Below, one piece after another: positions 1 to 8,469 of a DNA stretch of 64,000 bases. Origin of the DNA: Corynebacterium freiburgense. Its GTDB lineage: Bacteria; Actinomycetota; Actinomycetes; Mycobacteriales; Mycobacteriaceae. A model generated the notes under the pieces. The model was not told the origin of the DNA and ran no database searches. It saw only the letters and a program-made list of their open reading frames with translations. A program made the translations under genes and the position numbers. Numbering within the stretch: the stretch's first letter is position 1; each line of letters begins with the position of its first letter. The DNA is taken from contig NZ_CP047355.1 in NCBI RefSeq assembly GCF_030408815.1, positions 1,116,001-1,180,000 of the forward strand, given 5' to 3'.

Positions 1-192
1 GCCGCGCTGCCCAATGACATTGCCACAGGCGATTTCATTGCACTAGCAGCAACAGGGGCATATTGCTACCCAATGAGCAGCCGATACAATATGTTCGGTC
101 GCCCGCCGGTAGTCACCGTTCGCAATGGCAACACAAAGCTTATGGTTCGACGGGAAACGATCGAGGACCTTATGAGCCTCGAAGTGGAATAG
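1..192 (+). CDS. lysA: Diaminopimelate decarboxylase, C-terminal part (partial)
   Basis: The window opens inside this gene; frame 1 gives 63 residues ending in a TAG stop. LysA is a PLP enzyme that decarboxylates meso-diaminopimelate to L-lysine, the last step of lysine synthesis. The segment contains the family's C-terminal [14 protein letters not shown] and [10 protein letters not shown] stretches; in this fold-III enzyme family the Tyr and Cys of this region contribute to the active site at the dimer interface. The lysA-hom-thrB order, here interrupted by one hydrolase gene and a long gap, is usual in corynebacteria and mycobacteria and supports the call. The N-terminal PLP barrel is outside the window. 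Confidence 0.93.
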   Translation, partial: AALPNDIATGDFIALAATGAYCYPMSSRYNMFGRPPVVTVRNGNTKLMVRRETIEDLMSLEVE

Positions 193-252
193 CGTTTATG
201 CATTGCTACTTTTCGCTAGCCTTGGGGAAAGCGAAGTTGGGAGATGATTCCT

Positions 253-1206
253 ATGCCAATGCAAGCGGATGGTTACACTTTTATCCTTTCAGACGAGGTT
301 ATGCGGATTCCGGTGAAATTCCGGAATCGTTTTGGCATTGAGATTGCGGCTGACTTATATCGGCGTCGTGATCTTGATTTGGATGTTACGCATTCTGGGA
401 TTGTCGTAGGTCCACCCCACGGCGGGGTAAAGGAGCAAAGTCCTGGAGTGTATGCGCAGCAATTGGCGCTTCGAGGGTTTATTGCGCTGGCGTTTGATCC
501 TTCATTTAATGGGGAAAGTGGTGGGGCGCCTCGGAGTATTACATCTCCGGAGATTTTTGCTGAGGATTTTAGTGCTGGTGTGGATTTTCTTGGCACACTG
601 GATTTTATTGACCGGGAATCCATTGGTGCGGTGGGGATTTGCGGTAGTGGTGGGTTTGTTTTAAATGCTGCGCGTGGAGATGTTCGTATTCGCGCAATTG
701 TCACGGCGTCGTTATATGACGTGAGCCGGATTAGTCGCTGTGGCTGGGAAGATACGATGACGATACAGGAGCGTGGCCAATTATTGGAGGATATTGCGAA
801 ACAACGGTGGCGTGATGTAGATACAAATCGGCCTGCACTCACGCCAAGTTTTCCGGTGGAAATGCCCGATGGGGAATTCGATCCTATTACGCAGGAGTTT
901 TTTGAGTATTACGCCACCGATCGAGGACGTCATCCGCATGCTACTGGTGCGTTTACTATTACCAGTGCACCATCTCATATTTCCTATGGTGGGTTGCGGT
1001 ATTTGGACGATCTTATCCCACGGCCCGTGTTAGTACTCGCGGGTGAGCATGCTCATTCCAGGTCATTGAGTGAGACGATGTATCGGGACTATAACGGACC
1101 TAAAGATCTTGTTATTGTGTCTGGGGCCAGCCATATTGATTTATATGATCGTGTGGATGTAATTCCGTTCGACACAATTGCTGACTTTTTCGCGGTCTCA
1201 TTATAG
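253..1206 (+). CDS. Alpha/beta hydrolase family protein
   Basis: A cytoplasmic alpha/beta hydrolase of about 317 residues; substrate unknown. A nucleophile elbow is visible as GICGSGGF (the Ser is the likely nucleophile), an oxyanion-type PPHGG stretch lies near residue 55, and a late ASHIDLYD stretch supplies a candidate catalytic His. The overall pattern resembles the YcjY/dienelactone-hydrolase-like group, in which members act on esters or amides of small molecules. The ATG at 244 lies too close to the GGGAG sequence at 239-243, so the ATG at 253 (or 259) is the better start. No signal peptide or membrane segment is seen. It stands alone between lysA and the hom leader, with no evident pathway link to either. 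Confidence 0.75.
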   Translation: MPMQADGYTFILSDEVMRIPVKFRNRFGIEIAADLYRRRDLDLDVTHSGIVVGPPHGGVKEQSPGVYAQQLALRGFIALAFDPSFNGESGGAPRSITSPEIFAEDFSAGVDFLGTLDFIDRESIGAVGICGSGGFVLNAARGDVRIRAIVTASLYDVSRISRCGWEDTMTIQERGQLLEDIAKQRWRDVDTNRPALTPSFPVEMPDGEFDPITQEFFEYYATDRGRHPHATGAFTITSAPSHISYGGLRYLDDLIPRPVLVLAGEHAHSRSLSETMYRDYNGPKDLVIVSGASHIDLYDRVDVIPFDTIADFFAVSL

Positions 1207-1359
1207 GGATTTTTGAAGTTGCCCCCCCGAAGGGTTAGGGTGGTTTTCTTTCTATAGTCCTTGAGGCGCGGGAGGGACTGGGAAAGGCAGATTTGTGTTG
1301 TGTGCTCCTGGTCTTGGGGTGTGAGCTGGGGAAATGTGGTGGCGGGTTGTGGGTGATGT

Positions 1360-1401
1360 GAAATCTGCCTGATTTCGGGGTGTCGGGTGTCAGATCTGCC
1401 T
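1360..1401. repeat. Direct repeat of an ATCTGCCTGAT core
   Basis: The octamer ATCTGCCT occurs at 1363-1370 and 1394-1401, each followed by GAT, and its reverse complement AGGCAGAT occurs at 1285-1292. The first copy is part of a perfect inverted repeat, GAAATC-TGCCT-GATTTC (1360-1376). Purpose unknown; it could be a protein-binding site cluster or an RNA hairpin series. Confidence 0.5.
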
Positions 1402-1533
1402 GATATTTTGGGGCGGGTCGGCTGAAAATCCAGGGTTTCCCGGGGGTTGAGCTGATTTCCCGAGCCTTCGAGCCGCTTTACCTGCAGTTTGATAGGCTCA
1501 CCCTATTGAACTAGATATTTTTTTTATTCCTAC

Positions 1534-1579
1534 TGTCGCAGATTCCATAAAATCGCCTGAAAAAATGGAATTCGTGACA
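1534..1579. repeat. 46-bp palindromic repeat element, copy 1
   Basis: Left arm TGTCGCAGATTCCAT (1534-1548), a 16-base A-rich centre, and right arm ATGGAATTCGTGACA (1565-1579). The arms are inverted copies of each other with a few mismatches, so the element can form a long hairpin. The centre (AAAATCGCCTGAAAAA) is nearly the same as in copy 2. It is not followed by a clear T-tract, so it is not an obvious terminator. Confidence 0.8.
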
Positions 1580-1627
1580 GCAACCAACATTGCACACAAT
1601 CGTTGACCTGGGGTTCCCTACCTATCG

Positions 1628-1673
1628 TGTCGCAGATTCCATAAAATCCGCCGAAAAAATGGAATCTGTGACA
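1628..1673. repeat. 46-bp palindromic repeat element, copy 2
   Basis: Left arm TGTCGCAGATTCCAT (1628-1642), 16-base centre AAAATCCGCCGAAAAA, right arm ATGGAATCTGTGACA (1659-1673). The arms match as inverted repeats at 14 of 15 positions. The element starts 94 bases after copy 1 and has the same arm and centre lengths, so the two are clearly one repeat family. Confidence 0.8.
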
Positions 1674-1688
1674 ACACGCCCAAAAGAT

Positions 1689-1721
1689 CAACCAGCGCCC
1701 AACCAGCGCCCAACCAGCGCC
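1689..1721. repeat. Three tandem copies of CAACCAGCGCC
   Basis: Three exact 11-bp units lie head to tail at 1689-1699, 1700-1710 and 1711-1721. The unit length is not a multiple of three and no gene covers it. Such runs tend to vary in copy number between strains. Confidence 0.8.
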
Positions 1722-1920
1722 TGAACAAAACCCCGTACAGTTCACAAGGCCCCAGGCCCCAGCCCACCCAAGCCCACCTCATATAAAAACGAGGCAAAGA
1801 GTCCAGCAAACGAGGAGTAGTTCATTGTGCACCCCCAATGAGGCATATTCAGACAGCTTGGTCTAGACTGCCTGTCATACCTAATTTCCATAGCGATTTG
1901 AGATCACGGGGAGACATAGT

Positions 1921-3249
1921 ATGACGAAAACAACCTATAATCCTGGCAAAGGCCCCGATGTACCTGTTGGTATTGCTATTTTGGGTCAGGGAACTGTTGG
2001 CCGCGAAGTGTTACGTATTTTAATGGCCAATAAGGACTCCTTGGAACATCGGGTGGGCGGCAAACTTGAGGTTCGGGGCGTTGCGGTTGGGGATCTTTCA
2101 AAACCCCGTGCGGGCGTTGACCAGTCATTACTAACCGATGATGCGATGGAACTTATTCATCGTGATGACGTAGATATTGTGGTTGAGGTCATTGGTGGTA
2201 TCGAGTATCCGCGTGAGGTAGTGCTGGCTGCGTTGCGTGCTGGAAAATCTGTGGTTACAGCTAATAAGGCGTTGGTTGCCGCACATTCCGCTGAGCTTGC
2301 AGAGGCCGCAGATGCGGCGGGCGTCGATTTGTATTTTGAAGCCGCGGTTGCTGCCGCTATTCCGGTGGTGGGTCCATTGCGTCGTTCATTGGCTGGGGAT
2401 CAGGTTGTATCTGTCGCTGGCATTGTTAATGGCACAACGAACTTTATTCTCGACGCTATGGAAACCACCGGTGCTTCCTATGAGGATATGGTGCAGCAGG
2501 CCATTGATTTAGGCTATGCGGAAGCCGATCCTTCGGCGGATGTTGATGGCCATGATGCCGCCTCCAAGGCCGCTATTTTGGCATCGCTGGCGTTCCATAC
2601 ACGTGTCACAAAAGACGATGTGTATTGCGAGGGTATTTCAAAAATCACCAGTGATGATATTCAGGCTGCCAAGGCTGCCGGATACACAATTAAGCTCCTT
2701 GCATTGTGTGAACGTTTTATTAATCCGCAAGGTGAGGAAGTTATTTCGGCTCGGGTGCATCCAACATTGATTCCGCGTGATCACCCACTGGCAAGCGTAA
2801 ATAAGTCGTTTAATGCGATTTTTGTAGAGGCAGAGGCAGCAGGTCGGCTAATGTTCTACGGCAATGGTGCGGGCGGTGCCCCCACAACTTCTGCGGTGCT
2901 TGGCGATCTTGTAGGTGCAGCACGCAATAAGGTGCATGGCGGTCGCGCACCCGGTGAATCAACCTATGCGAATTTGCCAATTGCAGATTTTGGTGATGTG
3001 CAAACCCGATACCATGTAGATATGCAGGTAGTGGATCGTCTCGGCGTGCTTGCAGAAGTAGCTGCACTGTTTAGTGCCAATGATATTTCCTTACGTACGG
3101 TCCGTCAGGAAGATAAAGGGGAAACGGCGCGACTAGTAGTGGTAACCCATGCTGCCCGTGAAGCAGACTTGGCACGCACGGTCGAGAAGCTTCAGGAGCT
3201 TGATGCAGTCAAGGAAGTTACTAGCGTTATCCGCCTTGAGGGCGAGTGA
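1921..3249 (+). CDS. hom: Homoserine dehydrogenase
   Basis: 442 residues, the normal actinobacterial length. It reduces aspartate semialdehyde to homoserine with NAD(P)H, the branch point toward threonine and methionine, in the cytoplasm. An N-terminal Rossmann motif GQGTVG sits at residues 22-27, the central catalytic domain carries the conserved VNGTTNFIL and EADPSADVDGHDAASK stretches, and a C-terminal ACT domain of about 80 residues starts near RYHVDMQVVDRLGVLAE; in Corynebacterium this domain mediates feedback inhibition by threonine. The ATG at 1921 follows GGGGAGAC. It is followed 44 bases later by thrB, forming the hom-thrB operon. A repeat-rich 0.7-kb gap precedes it. Confidence 0.97.
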   Translation: MTKTTYNPGKGPDVPVGIAILGQGTVGREVLRILMANKDSLEHRVGGKLEVRGVAVGDLSKPRAGVDQSLLTDDAMELIHRDDVDIVVEVIGGIEYPREVVLAALRAGKSVVTANKALVAAHSAELAEAADAAGVDLYFEAAVAAAIPVVGPLRRSLAGDQVVSVAGIVNGTTNFILDAMETTGASYEDMVQQAIDLGYAEADPSADVDGHDAASKAAILASLAFHTRVTKDDVYCEGISKITSDDIQAAKAAGYTIKLLALCERFINPQGEEVISARVHPTLIPRDHPLASVNKSFNAIFVEAEAAGRLMFYGNGAGGAPTTSAVLGDLVGAARNKVHGGRAPGESTYANLPIADFGDVQTRYHVDMQVVDRLGVLAEVAALFSANDISLRTVRQEDKGETARLVVVTHAAREADLARTVEKLQELDAVKEVTSVIRLEGE

Positions 3250-3293
3250 TTCCCGTATTTTCCGTATAAGGCGAATATAAAAGGAGAACTATT

Positions 3294-4220
3294 GTGCCAA
3301 CCCCGTTGCGCGTCGGACAGAAAGTAAGTGTGAAGGTTGCTGCTTCATCTGCGAACCTGGGTCCGGGTTTTGATACCCTCGGCCTAGCCCTTGGATTGTA
3401 TGACACAGTTGAAGTAGAGGTAATCGACCAAGGCTTAGAAGTTGAGGTTTTTGGTGAAGGTGCAGGCGAACTCCCGCTCGACGGTTCCCACCTTGTGGTC
3501 AAAGCTCTTCGTTCTGCACTAAAAGCTGCCGACGTCGAGGTACCTGGCGTGCGCGTGGTTTGTCATAATACTATTCCGCAATCCCGTGGTCTTGGGTCGT
3601 CTGCAGCTGCGGCGGTTGCGGGTGTTGCTGCGGCCAATGGGCTCGCTGGTTTTCCGCTTGACGACGCCCAGCTCGTGCAGCTTTCATCAGCCTTTGAGGG
3701 GCACCCCGACAATGCTGCGGCTTCGGTCTTAGGAAGCGCCGTGGTGTCCTGGACTGAAATTCCCGTGGACGGACGTACCCAACCTCAGTATCGTGCAGTA
3801 TCCATCCCAGTGCACCCTAGTATCCGTGCACTCGCTTTAGTGCCGGACTTTCATGCATCAACGGAGGCGGTACGCCGAGTACTCCCTTCCGATGTGACCC
3901 ACCTTGATGCCCGATTTAATGTGTCACGTTGTGCTGTTATGACTGTTGCCCTGCAACATCACCCAGAACTGCTTTGGGAAGGTACTCGTGATAGACTTCA
4001 CCAACCTTATCGGGCAGATGTTCTGCCAGTGACCGCAGAATGGGTCAACCGCCTGCGCAACCGTGGATTTGCCGCGTATCTTTCGGGTGCTGGACCAACT
4101 GCGATGGTGCTTTCGGTCGATCCTGTGCCAGATCACATCCGCACGGAAGCAATGGAGGCAGGATTGCAGGTTATGGAACTCCCAATTGCGGGTCCAGTGG
4201 AAGTGACTGTGCTTTCTTAA
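3294..4220 (+). CDS. thrB: Homoserine kinase
   Basis: 308 residues, a GHMP-family kinase that phosphorylates homoserine with ATP for threonine synthesis. The GHMP phosphate-binding motif [10 protein letters not shown] lies at residues 99-108, the N-terminal [16 protein letters not shown] stretch binds substrate, and the C-terminal [10 protein letters not shown] motif is present. Translation starts at a GTG preceded by AAAGGAGAACT. It lies 44 bases after hom and should be cotranscribed with it. Its stop overlaps the end of the convergent regulator gene by four bases, and no hairpin terminator is visible between them. Threonine synthase is not in this window, as expected for corynebacteria. Confidence 0.96.
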   Translation: MPTPLRVGQKVSVKVAASSANLGPGFDTLGLALGLYDTVEVEVIDQGLEVEVFGEGAGELPLDGSHLVVKALRSALKAADVEVPGVRVVCHNTIPQSRGLGSSAAAAVAGVAAANGLAGFPLDDAQLVQLSSAFEGHPDNAAASVLGSAVVSWTEIPVDGRTQPQYRAVSIPVHPSIRALALVPDFHASTEAVRRVLPSDVTHLDARFNVSRCAVMTVALQHHPELLWEGTRDRLHQPYRADVLPVTAEWVNRLRNRGFAAYLSGAGPTAMVLSVDPVPDHIRTEAMEAGLQVMELPIAGPVEVTVLS

Positions 4221-4945
4221 TCCTGATCTTTTTGCGTTTCTAAAAGCACTTGGCAGCAATTCGGTTTTGCCATGGGCAAAAGCTGGATATGTGCAATACC
4301 TTGGCCATATGGACCCAATGCTTCATGTAAAAATCCCTCATGTATTGCACATATAAGTGGATTTGGTGGTCTGTGATCACTGGTAATAAACGGACAAGCA
4401 TGGACATCAATTACAGTGCATTCATTGCGAGTAAAGCGCGTTCCAGGATCAAAGCCTAATTGGCGCAGTGCACGGGTAAGCGCCTTAGCTGCTTCTTCTG
4501 GGGTTGACCAAGTTTTGCCTGACCGCTCTATTTTCCGTGCCCATTCGCGCCCAATATCCGTTGCAGTTTCTTGAACTTTGGGATCATGTGGATCACCGAG
4601 GTGATCCACTAATGCATGAACTAGCGCGGCATGCTCGCTTAAAACTTCGCTTCCAGAGGGTATACGTGCATGAAAAATTACCGATGGCCGGCCCCGTCCG
4701 TGAGTTTTTTCACGCTCTGTGACAATTGCCTGAAGATCGCTAAGTTCGTCCAGATGCCCTCGGACCGTGTTAATATGCATCCCGAGCTTTGCGGCAATGT
4801 CTGACGCTTTTGCCCCATGCTCAAAGCCTCGAATGGTTTCAAGCACTAGACGTTGCATGCGCGACAAAGGGAGCGTATCAGTTGCAAGCCTTGCCGCAGG
4901 TGAAGGTGAAGAGAAATCGGTAGGCACGCTTTTGAGTGTACTCAT
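4217..4945 (-). CDS. arnR: Winged-helix regulator with C-terminal cysteine cluster, ArnR-like
   Basis: 242 residues. The N-terminal third is a winged helix-turn-helix (about residues 28-95; [22 protein letters not shown] is the recognition part, followed by a basic GRGRPSV wing). The C-terminal part holds Cys176, Cys184, Cys199 and Cys230/231, the spacing expected for a [4Fe-4S]-binding regulator of the SufR-like, COG2345 type. It is the last gene of the nar-mod run and sits next to thrB, the position held in C. glutamicum by arnR, the nitric-oxide-responsive repressor of narKGHJI. I infer that it senses oxygen, NO or Fe-S status and controls the nar genes. The symbol rests on position and architecture, not on an alignment. 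Confidence 0.62.
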   Translation of the reverse strand: MSTLKSVPTDFSSPSPAARLATDTLPLSRMQRLVLETIRGFEHGAKASDIAAKLGMHINTVRGHLDELSDLQAIVTEREKTHGRGRPSVIFHARIPSGSEVLSEHAALVHALVDHLGDPHDPKVQETATDIGREWARKIERSGKTWSTPEEAAKALTRALRQLGFDPGTRFTRNECTVIDVHACPFITSDHRPPNPLICAIHEGFLHEALGPYGQGIAHIQLLPMAKPNCCQVLLETQKDQD

Positions 4946-4993
4946 GAAATATCGTGGTCAGGCACATACCGTCCACTTAAGGTCTGATGAATT

Positions 4994-6910
4994 TCAAGCC
5001 GGGATAATTGAAACAGCAATGGCTTTGGTGGAAAGCAATACATTTGATCCAGGTTCAAGTTGAAGCCGAGTTGCTGATGCCGTTGTAATGGGAACCCGAA
5101 GCGTTGTGCCGCAGGAATCAATGTTCAACTCCGTGGTGCTGCCAAAAGTCTCAATGGCAGTGATTGTGCCTTTCCATAAATTTCGTGCAGATTCAATAAC
5201 GGATTCACCACCTGTGTCTAAACGAACAGTGGTTGCCTCTGGATTTACAATTGCTAAGCAAGGGGTACCTAGCTGTAAGTGTTCCGAAAAACGAATTTTG
5301 CCAACAATATATTCACCGCCAGCTTGTAAGACTGCGGTATCGGAATTTAATGAATATAAATTTCCCTGGAGTCTATGTACTCCGATCAGCTGCGCCACAA
5401 AATTATTAGGTGGAATGGCAAGAAGCTCCTCGATTTTTTTGTGGGCCACCGTGCGACCTTGCTCAAGCACGAGAATGGAATTCGCGAGGCTGGCTATTTC
5501 CACAGGGTCATGCGAGATAATAATAATCGTCCTTTTCCCAGAATTTGTGCGGAGAAAATTCCGCCAACGTTGAGCCGCAGTGACATCTAGTGCCGCAAAT
5601 GGTTCGTCCAAAATGAGAGTTTGGGGTTTTGTTGCGAGTGCCCGTACCAAGGCAACCTGGGCTGCTTGGCCACCCGAAAGTGCAGAAATTTTCATATTTG
5701 CGATAGGCTGCAATCCAGCTGCATGAATAAGCTGTCTGGTGATTTCCGGTGACCTTGCAAACATATGGATTGCTCGATAAACCGTAAGATGGGGAGGCAG
5801 TCCATGGCGTTGGGAGAGCATTACGACGCCTCGTTTATGCATGGGAACTAGTACATTACCGTCGACTGGTTTACCACGAATTGTCGTGTTTGCACCGTGA
5901 ATTCTACCGGTGATTAAATTTGCGAGTGTTGTTTTACCCGCGCCATTAGGACCGATGATTGCAGTAGTTGAGTTCCTAGGAAAACTCGCTTTAAGGTGAC
6001 CTCGCTGAACGAAGATCTCGGCACCTCCCGAATGCGGATTTGTCAGTTCGCCAAGTGTGAAAGAATCAAATGCTTCTCCTACTCCATGCACTACTGTTAG
6101 TGGAGAGTTGGTGCGTAATTTGAGTACCAATAAACCGGCCCCCAGCAGGACTGATACCGCAAATGCAATCAGTAAAAACGCCAAGATAAGTGCACGTTCC
6201 GGATCAATTTCTCGTTCTAAGTAGATCCCCAAAGGCATAGTTCGTGTCACTCCAGGTAATGATCCTGCGAATGTTAGTGTAGTGCCAAATTCACCGAGTG
6301 AACGGCATAGTGCTAAAGCGGTACCTGCAATGATAGCGGGATATATTGATGGCAATATAAGTTGAATTACTAATCGAACGGGAGAAAGTCCCAGCATTGC
6401 TGCACTGGTAATAATCTCTCTATCCATGTGCCGTAATGCCTGGTCTGTTGCAACAACAACGAACGGCAGGGAAATAAACACGTGGGCAATCACAACTGCT
6501 GGAAATGCAAAACCAATCTGAATTCCAAAGATGTCCAATATAGGTGCAAGAATGCCACGGCGCCCGAAGGCGGCAGTTAAAGCTAAACCGCTGACTACAG
6601 GTGGAAGGGCCAATGGTAGAAATACAAAAAACCTAACCACGCTTATCGAGCGGTGAATGTTTTGCAGCCATAGTGCCAGAGGTATTCCCAGAAAAACTGT
6701 AATTGCCGAAGATATAAGCGCTGCCGAAACTGTTATTCGTATGAGTACGATCGTTTGGGGTTCTGTAATAATCTCGCCGAAACGTGACCATGGCACGCGT
6801 AGAAATAAAGCGATAATCGGGAAAACTACAGTGGCGATTGCTATCAGTGCGCTGATTGATACCACACTCGGCATCACTGTTTTTGCTTCACGGAGGGGCT
6901 GAGAAGACAT
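4994..6910 (-). CDS. modBC: Fused molybdate ABC transporter permease-ATPase (ModB-ModC)
   Basis: 638 residues joining two proteins that are usually separate. Residues 1 to about 265 form a ModB-type permease with six predicted helices and the EAA-like loop (SAAMLGLSPVRLVIQLILP). About 275-490 is an ABC ATPase: Walker A GPNGAGKTT, Q-loop LSQRHG, signature ALSGGQ, Walker B TLILDEP, D-loop AALD and switch SHD. The last 130 residues look like a TOBE/MOP-type domain, which in ModC binds molybdate to regulate transport. With ModA it would import molybdate for nitrate reductase. The start lies 9 bases after the modA stop. The absence of any stop or frameshift between the halves shows a true fusion. 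Tungstate or another oxyanion is the alternative substrate. Confidence 0.85.
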   Translation of the reverse strand: MSSQPLREAKTVMPSVVSISALIAIATVVFPIIALFLRVPWSRFGEIITEPQTIVLIRITVSAALISSAITVFLGIPLALWLQNIHRSISVVRFFVFLPLALPPVVSGLALTAAFGRRGILAPILDIFGIQIGFAFPAVVIAHVFISLPFVVVATDQALRHMDREIITSAAMLGLSPVRLVIQLILPSIYPAIIAGTALALCRSLGEFGTTLTFAGSLPGVTRTMPLGIYLEREIDPERALILAFLLIAFAVSVLLGAGLLVLKLRTNSPLTVVHGVGEAFDSFTLGELTNPHSGGAEIFVQRGHLKASFPRNSTTAIIGPNGAGKTTLANLITGRIHGANTTIRGKPVDGNVLVPMHKRGVVMLSQRHGLPPHLTVYRAIHMFARSPEITRQLIHAAGLQPIANMKISALSGGQAAQVALVRALATKPQTLILDEPFAALDVTAAQRWRNFLRTNSGKRTIIIISHDPVEIASLANSILVLEQGRTVAHKKIEELLAIPPNNFVAQLIGVHRLQGNLYSLNSDTAVLQAGGEYIVGKIRFSEHLQLGTPCLAIVNPEATTVRLDTGGESVIESARNLWKGTITAIETFGSTTELNIDSCGTTLRVPITTASATRLQLEPGSNVLLSTKAIAVSIIPA

Positions 6911-6919
6911 TATACGCGT

Positions 6920-7660
6920 TTACTCGGTTGGTCTGAAACCATATTGGCTCCATATAGGTTTTGTCGACTGAGCTTGAAGGAGTTTTATAAAACTTTGAGC
7001 TTGGTCCCTGTGTTTTGAGTTCTTTACCACTGCGGCCAAATATTCGTTTGGAACTTCATCCGCGCCTGGAATATCAAAAACCTTTACGGCGTCCCCAGCG
7101 GCGAGGGCGTCGCTACTATAAACCCAACCTACGTCTGCTTGGTTTGATATAACTTTACCGACAACGTCGGTAACTGAGTGTTCCCGAGACTGAAACTGTA
7201 AACCAGGCACAAGGGAACCTACGAATTTTTCAGTAGCGCGTCCACAGGGAACTTGTACATCGCACGCAACTACAGTAGCTTTTCGTAATGAGTCATCTGC
7301 TCCGGTAATTCCTGCTGGATTACCCTTTGGCGTAATCAGCACAAGATGATTCGTTGCCACTCGCTGAGGAGTTTCTACCAGTTGCAATTCGACGGCTCGA
7401 TCCATTGTTGGCTTATCGGCGGTAATTAAAACATCACCAGGGCTACCATCTGAGAGTTGCTGTACGAGAGTGGATGAGCCTGCATTAACAAAATTCAATT
7501 CTTGATCACTTAACTCTGCTAGCTCTTTATTTAAAACACGAGTGGATGCGGCAGCAAGAACTAAAAGTTGAGGATTCGGTGGTGAAGATTTACTGGTGCT
7601 GCAAGCGGTAATAACAACACTACAGACAATAATCAGTGAGAAATATCGAATAAATCTCAT
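6920..7660 (-). CDS. modA: Molybdate-binding lipoprotein
   Basis: 246 residues, the substrate-binding part of the molybdate ABC importer. A lipoprotein signal is clear: basic MRFIRYF, a hydrophobic core and the lipobox VITAC with Cys20 as the lipidated residue, so the mature protein is tethered outside the membrane. The ModA fold is indicated by LVLAAASTRVLNKELAEL, the NAGSSTLVQQLSDGSPGDVLITAD stretch with Ser residues that bind the oxyanion in ModA, and NQADVGWVYSSDA. It lies 25 bases after narI and 9 before the fused permease-ATPase, so molybdate uptake appears coupled to nitrate reductase expression. Confidence 0.93.
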   Translation of the reverse strand: MRFIRYFSLIIVCSVVITACSTSKSSPPNPQLLVLAAASTRVLNKELAELSDQELNFVNAGSSTLVQQLSDGSPGDVLITADKPTMDRAVELQLVETPQRVATNHLVLITPKGNPAGITGADDSLRKATVVACDVQVPCGRATEKFVGSLVPGLQFQSREHSVTDVVGKVISNQADVGWVYSSDALAAGDAVKVFDIPGADEVPNEYLAAVVKNSKHRDQAQSFIKLLQAQSTKPIWSQYGFRPTE

Positions 7661-7685
7661 GACGGTTATTCACCTACTTTATGCC

Positions 7686-8459
7686 TTACGCGCCATAGGA
7701 GCGCGCTTGTTGAGCTTCAGTAGGGCGAGTATGAACAGGTTCCCACCCTTTTCGCCGGTGATCTTCCATAGTTGCACTACGGGAGCGGTACACCACGTAG
7801 GGGCGAGTCGAGTATCCAACTGGTGCCGAAAAAACATGCACTAATCGGGTAAATGGCCAAGCAATAATAAGCATCAGTCCAGCGATTATATGAAGCTTAA
7901 ACGCCAATGGTACATCTGCCATTAATTCTGGCTGGGGCTGAAATGCAAAAACACTACGTAACCACGGAGATATTGTTTCTCGATAGTCATACCCTTCTGC
8001 AGTGCCAAATATTTGAGTACTTACGGTAGCATAAAATCCTAAAACAATTGCAATGCTAAGCAAAAGATACATAATTTTATCGCCAATAGTTGTTGCTAAA
8101 TGTACGGTTCGTACAACAAAACGGCGATATAGTAAGCCGATTAACCCAATGACAGCTGCCAGGCCAAAAAGACTGCCGATGTACGCTGCCAAAAAGTGGT
8201 ATGCGTGTTGACTAATGCCAAGCGTTAAAGTCCAAGATTTTGGTATAGCGAGTCCAACTACATGCCCTGCAATCACTCCAAGCATTCCATAGTGGAAAAC
8301 CGGAGAAGACAGCCGTAAAAGTTTTGATTCATAAATTTGTGAGGATTTTGTAGTCCATCCAAATTGATCGTAGTGCCATCGCCAAACTGTGCCGATAATA
8401 AATACTGCAAAACTTAGCCACGGAAATGCTACCCATAAAAACGTTTCAAGGTTCGACAT
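7686..8459 (-). CDS. narI: Respiratory nitrate reductase, gamma subunit (cytochrome b)
   Basis: 257 residues with five predicted membrane helices. NarI is the diheme cytochrome b that oxidises menaquinol at the outer face of the membrane and passes electrons to NarH. Histidines suitable as heme ligands are visible in HYGMLGVIAGHVVGL and in the C-terminal FKLHIIAGLMLIIAWPFTRLVHVFS, the NarI signature. It follows narJ by 10 bases and precedes modA, so it is the last subunit gene of narKGHJI. The length is slightly above the E. coli protein because of a C-terminal tail. Confidence 0.96.
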   Translation of the reverse strand: MSNLETFLWVAFPWLSFAVFIIGTVWRWHYDQFGWTTKSSQIYESKLLRLSSPVFHYGMLGVIAGHVVGLAIPKSWTLTLGISQHAYHFLAAYIGSLFGLAAVIGLIGLLYRRFVVRTVHLATTIGDKIMYLLLSIAIVLGFYATVSTQIFGTAEGYDYRETISPWLRSVFAFQPQPELMADVPLAFKLHIIAGLMLIIAWPFTRLVHVFSAPVGYSTRPYVVYRSRSATMEDHRRKGWEPVHTRPTEAQQARSYGA

Positions 8460-8469
8460 TCTTCTTCCT

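Larger units (their letters stand above)
1207..1920. other. Long repeat-bearing intergenic region before hom
   Basis: About 714 bases with no convincing gene. Minus-strand open frames here are low-complexity and simply read through the repeats. The region holds short direct repeats around an ATCTGCCT core (1360-1401), two copies of a 46-bp palindromic element (1534-1579 and 1628-1673), a threefold 11-bp tandem repeat (1689-1721) and a C-rich stretch near 1745-1775. The last 120 bases should contain the hom promoter and leader; a GGGGAGAC ribosome-binding site lies just before 1921. Confidence 0.7.

Noticed and set aside
273..842. Minus-strand 189-residue open frame
   Set aside because: It is the antisense shadow of the alpha/beta hydrolase gene, which has the recognisable motifs.
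1534..1673. Possible CRISPR-like repeats
   Set aside because: Only two copies, strongly self-palindromic, with a single 48-base gap and no cas genes in the window.
1530..1809. Two overlapping minus-strand open frames in the hom upstream gap
   Set aside because: They read through the palindromic and tandem repeats, are rich in Trp, Cys and Gly, and have no ribosome-binding site or family resemblance.
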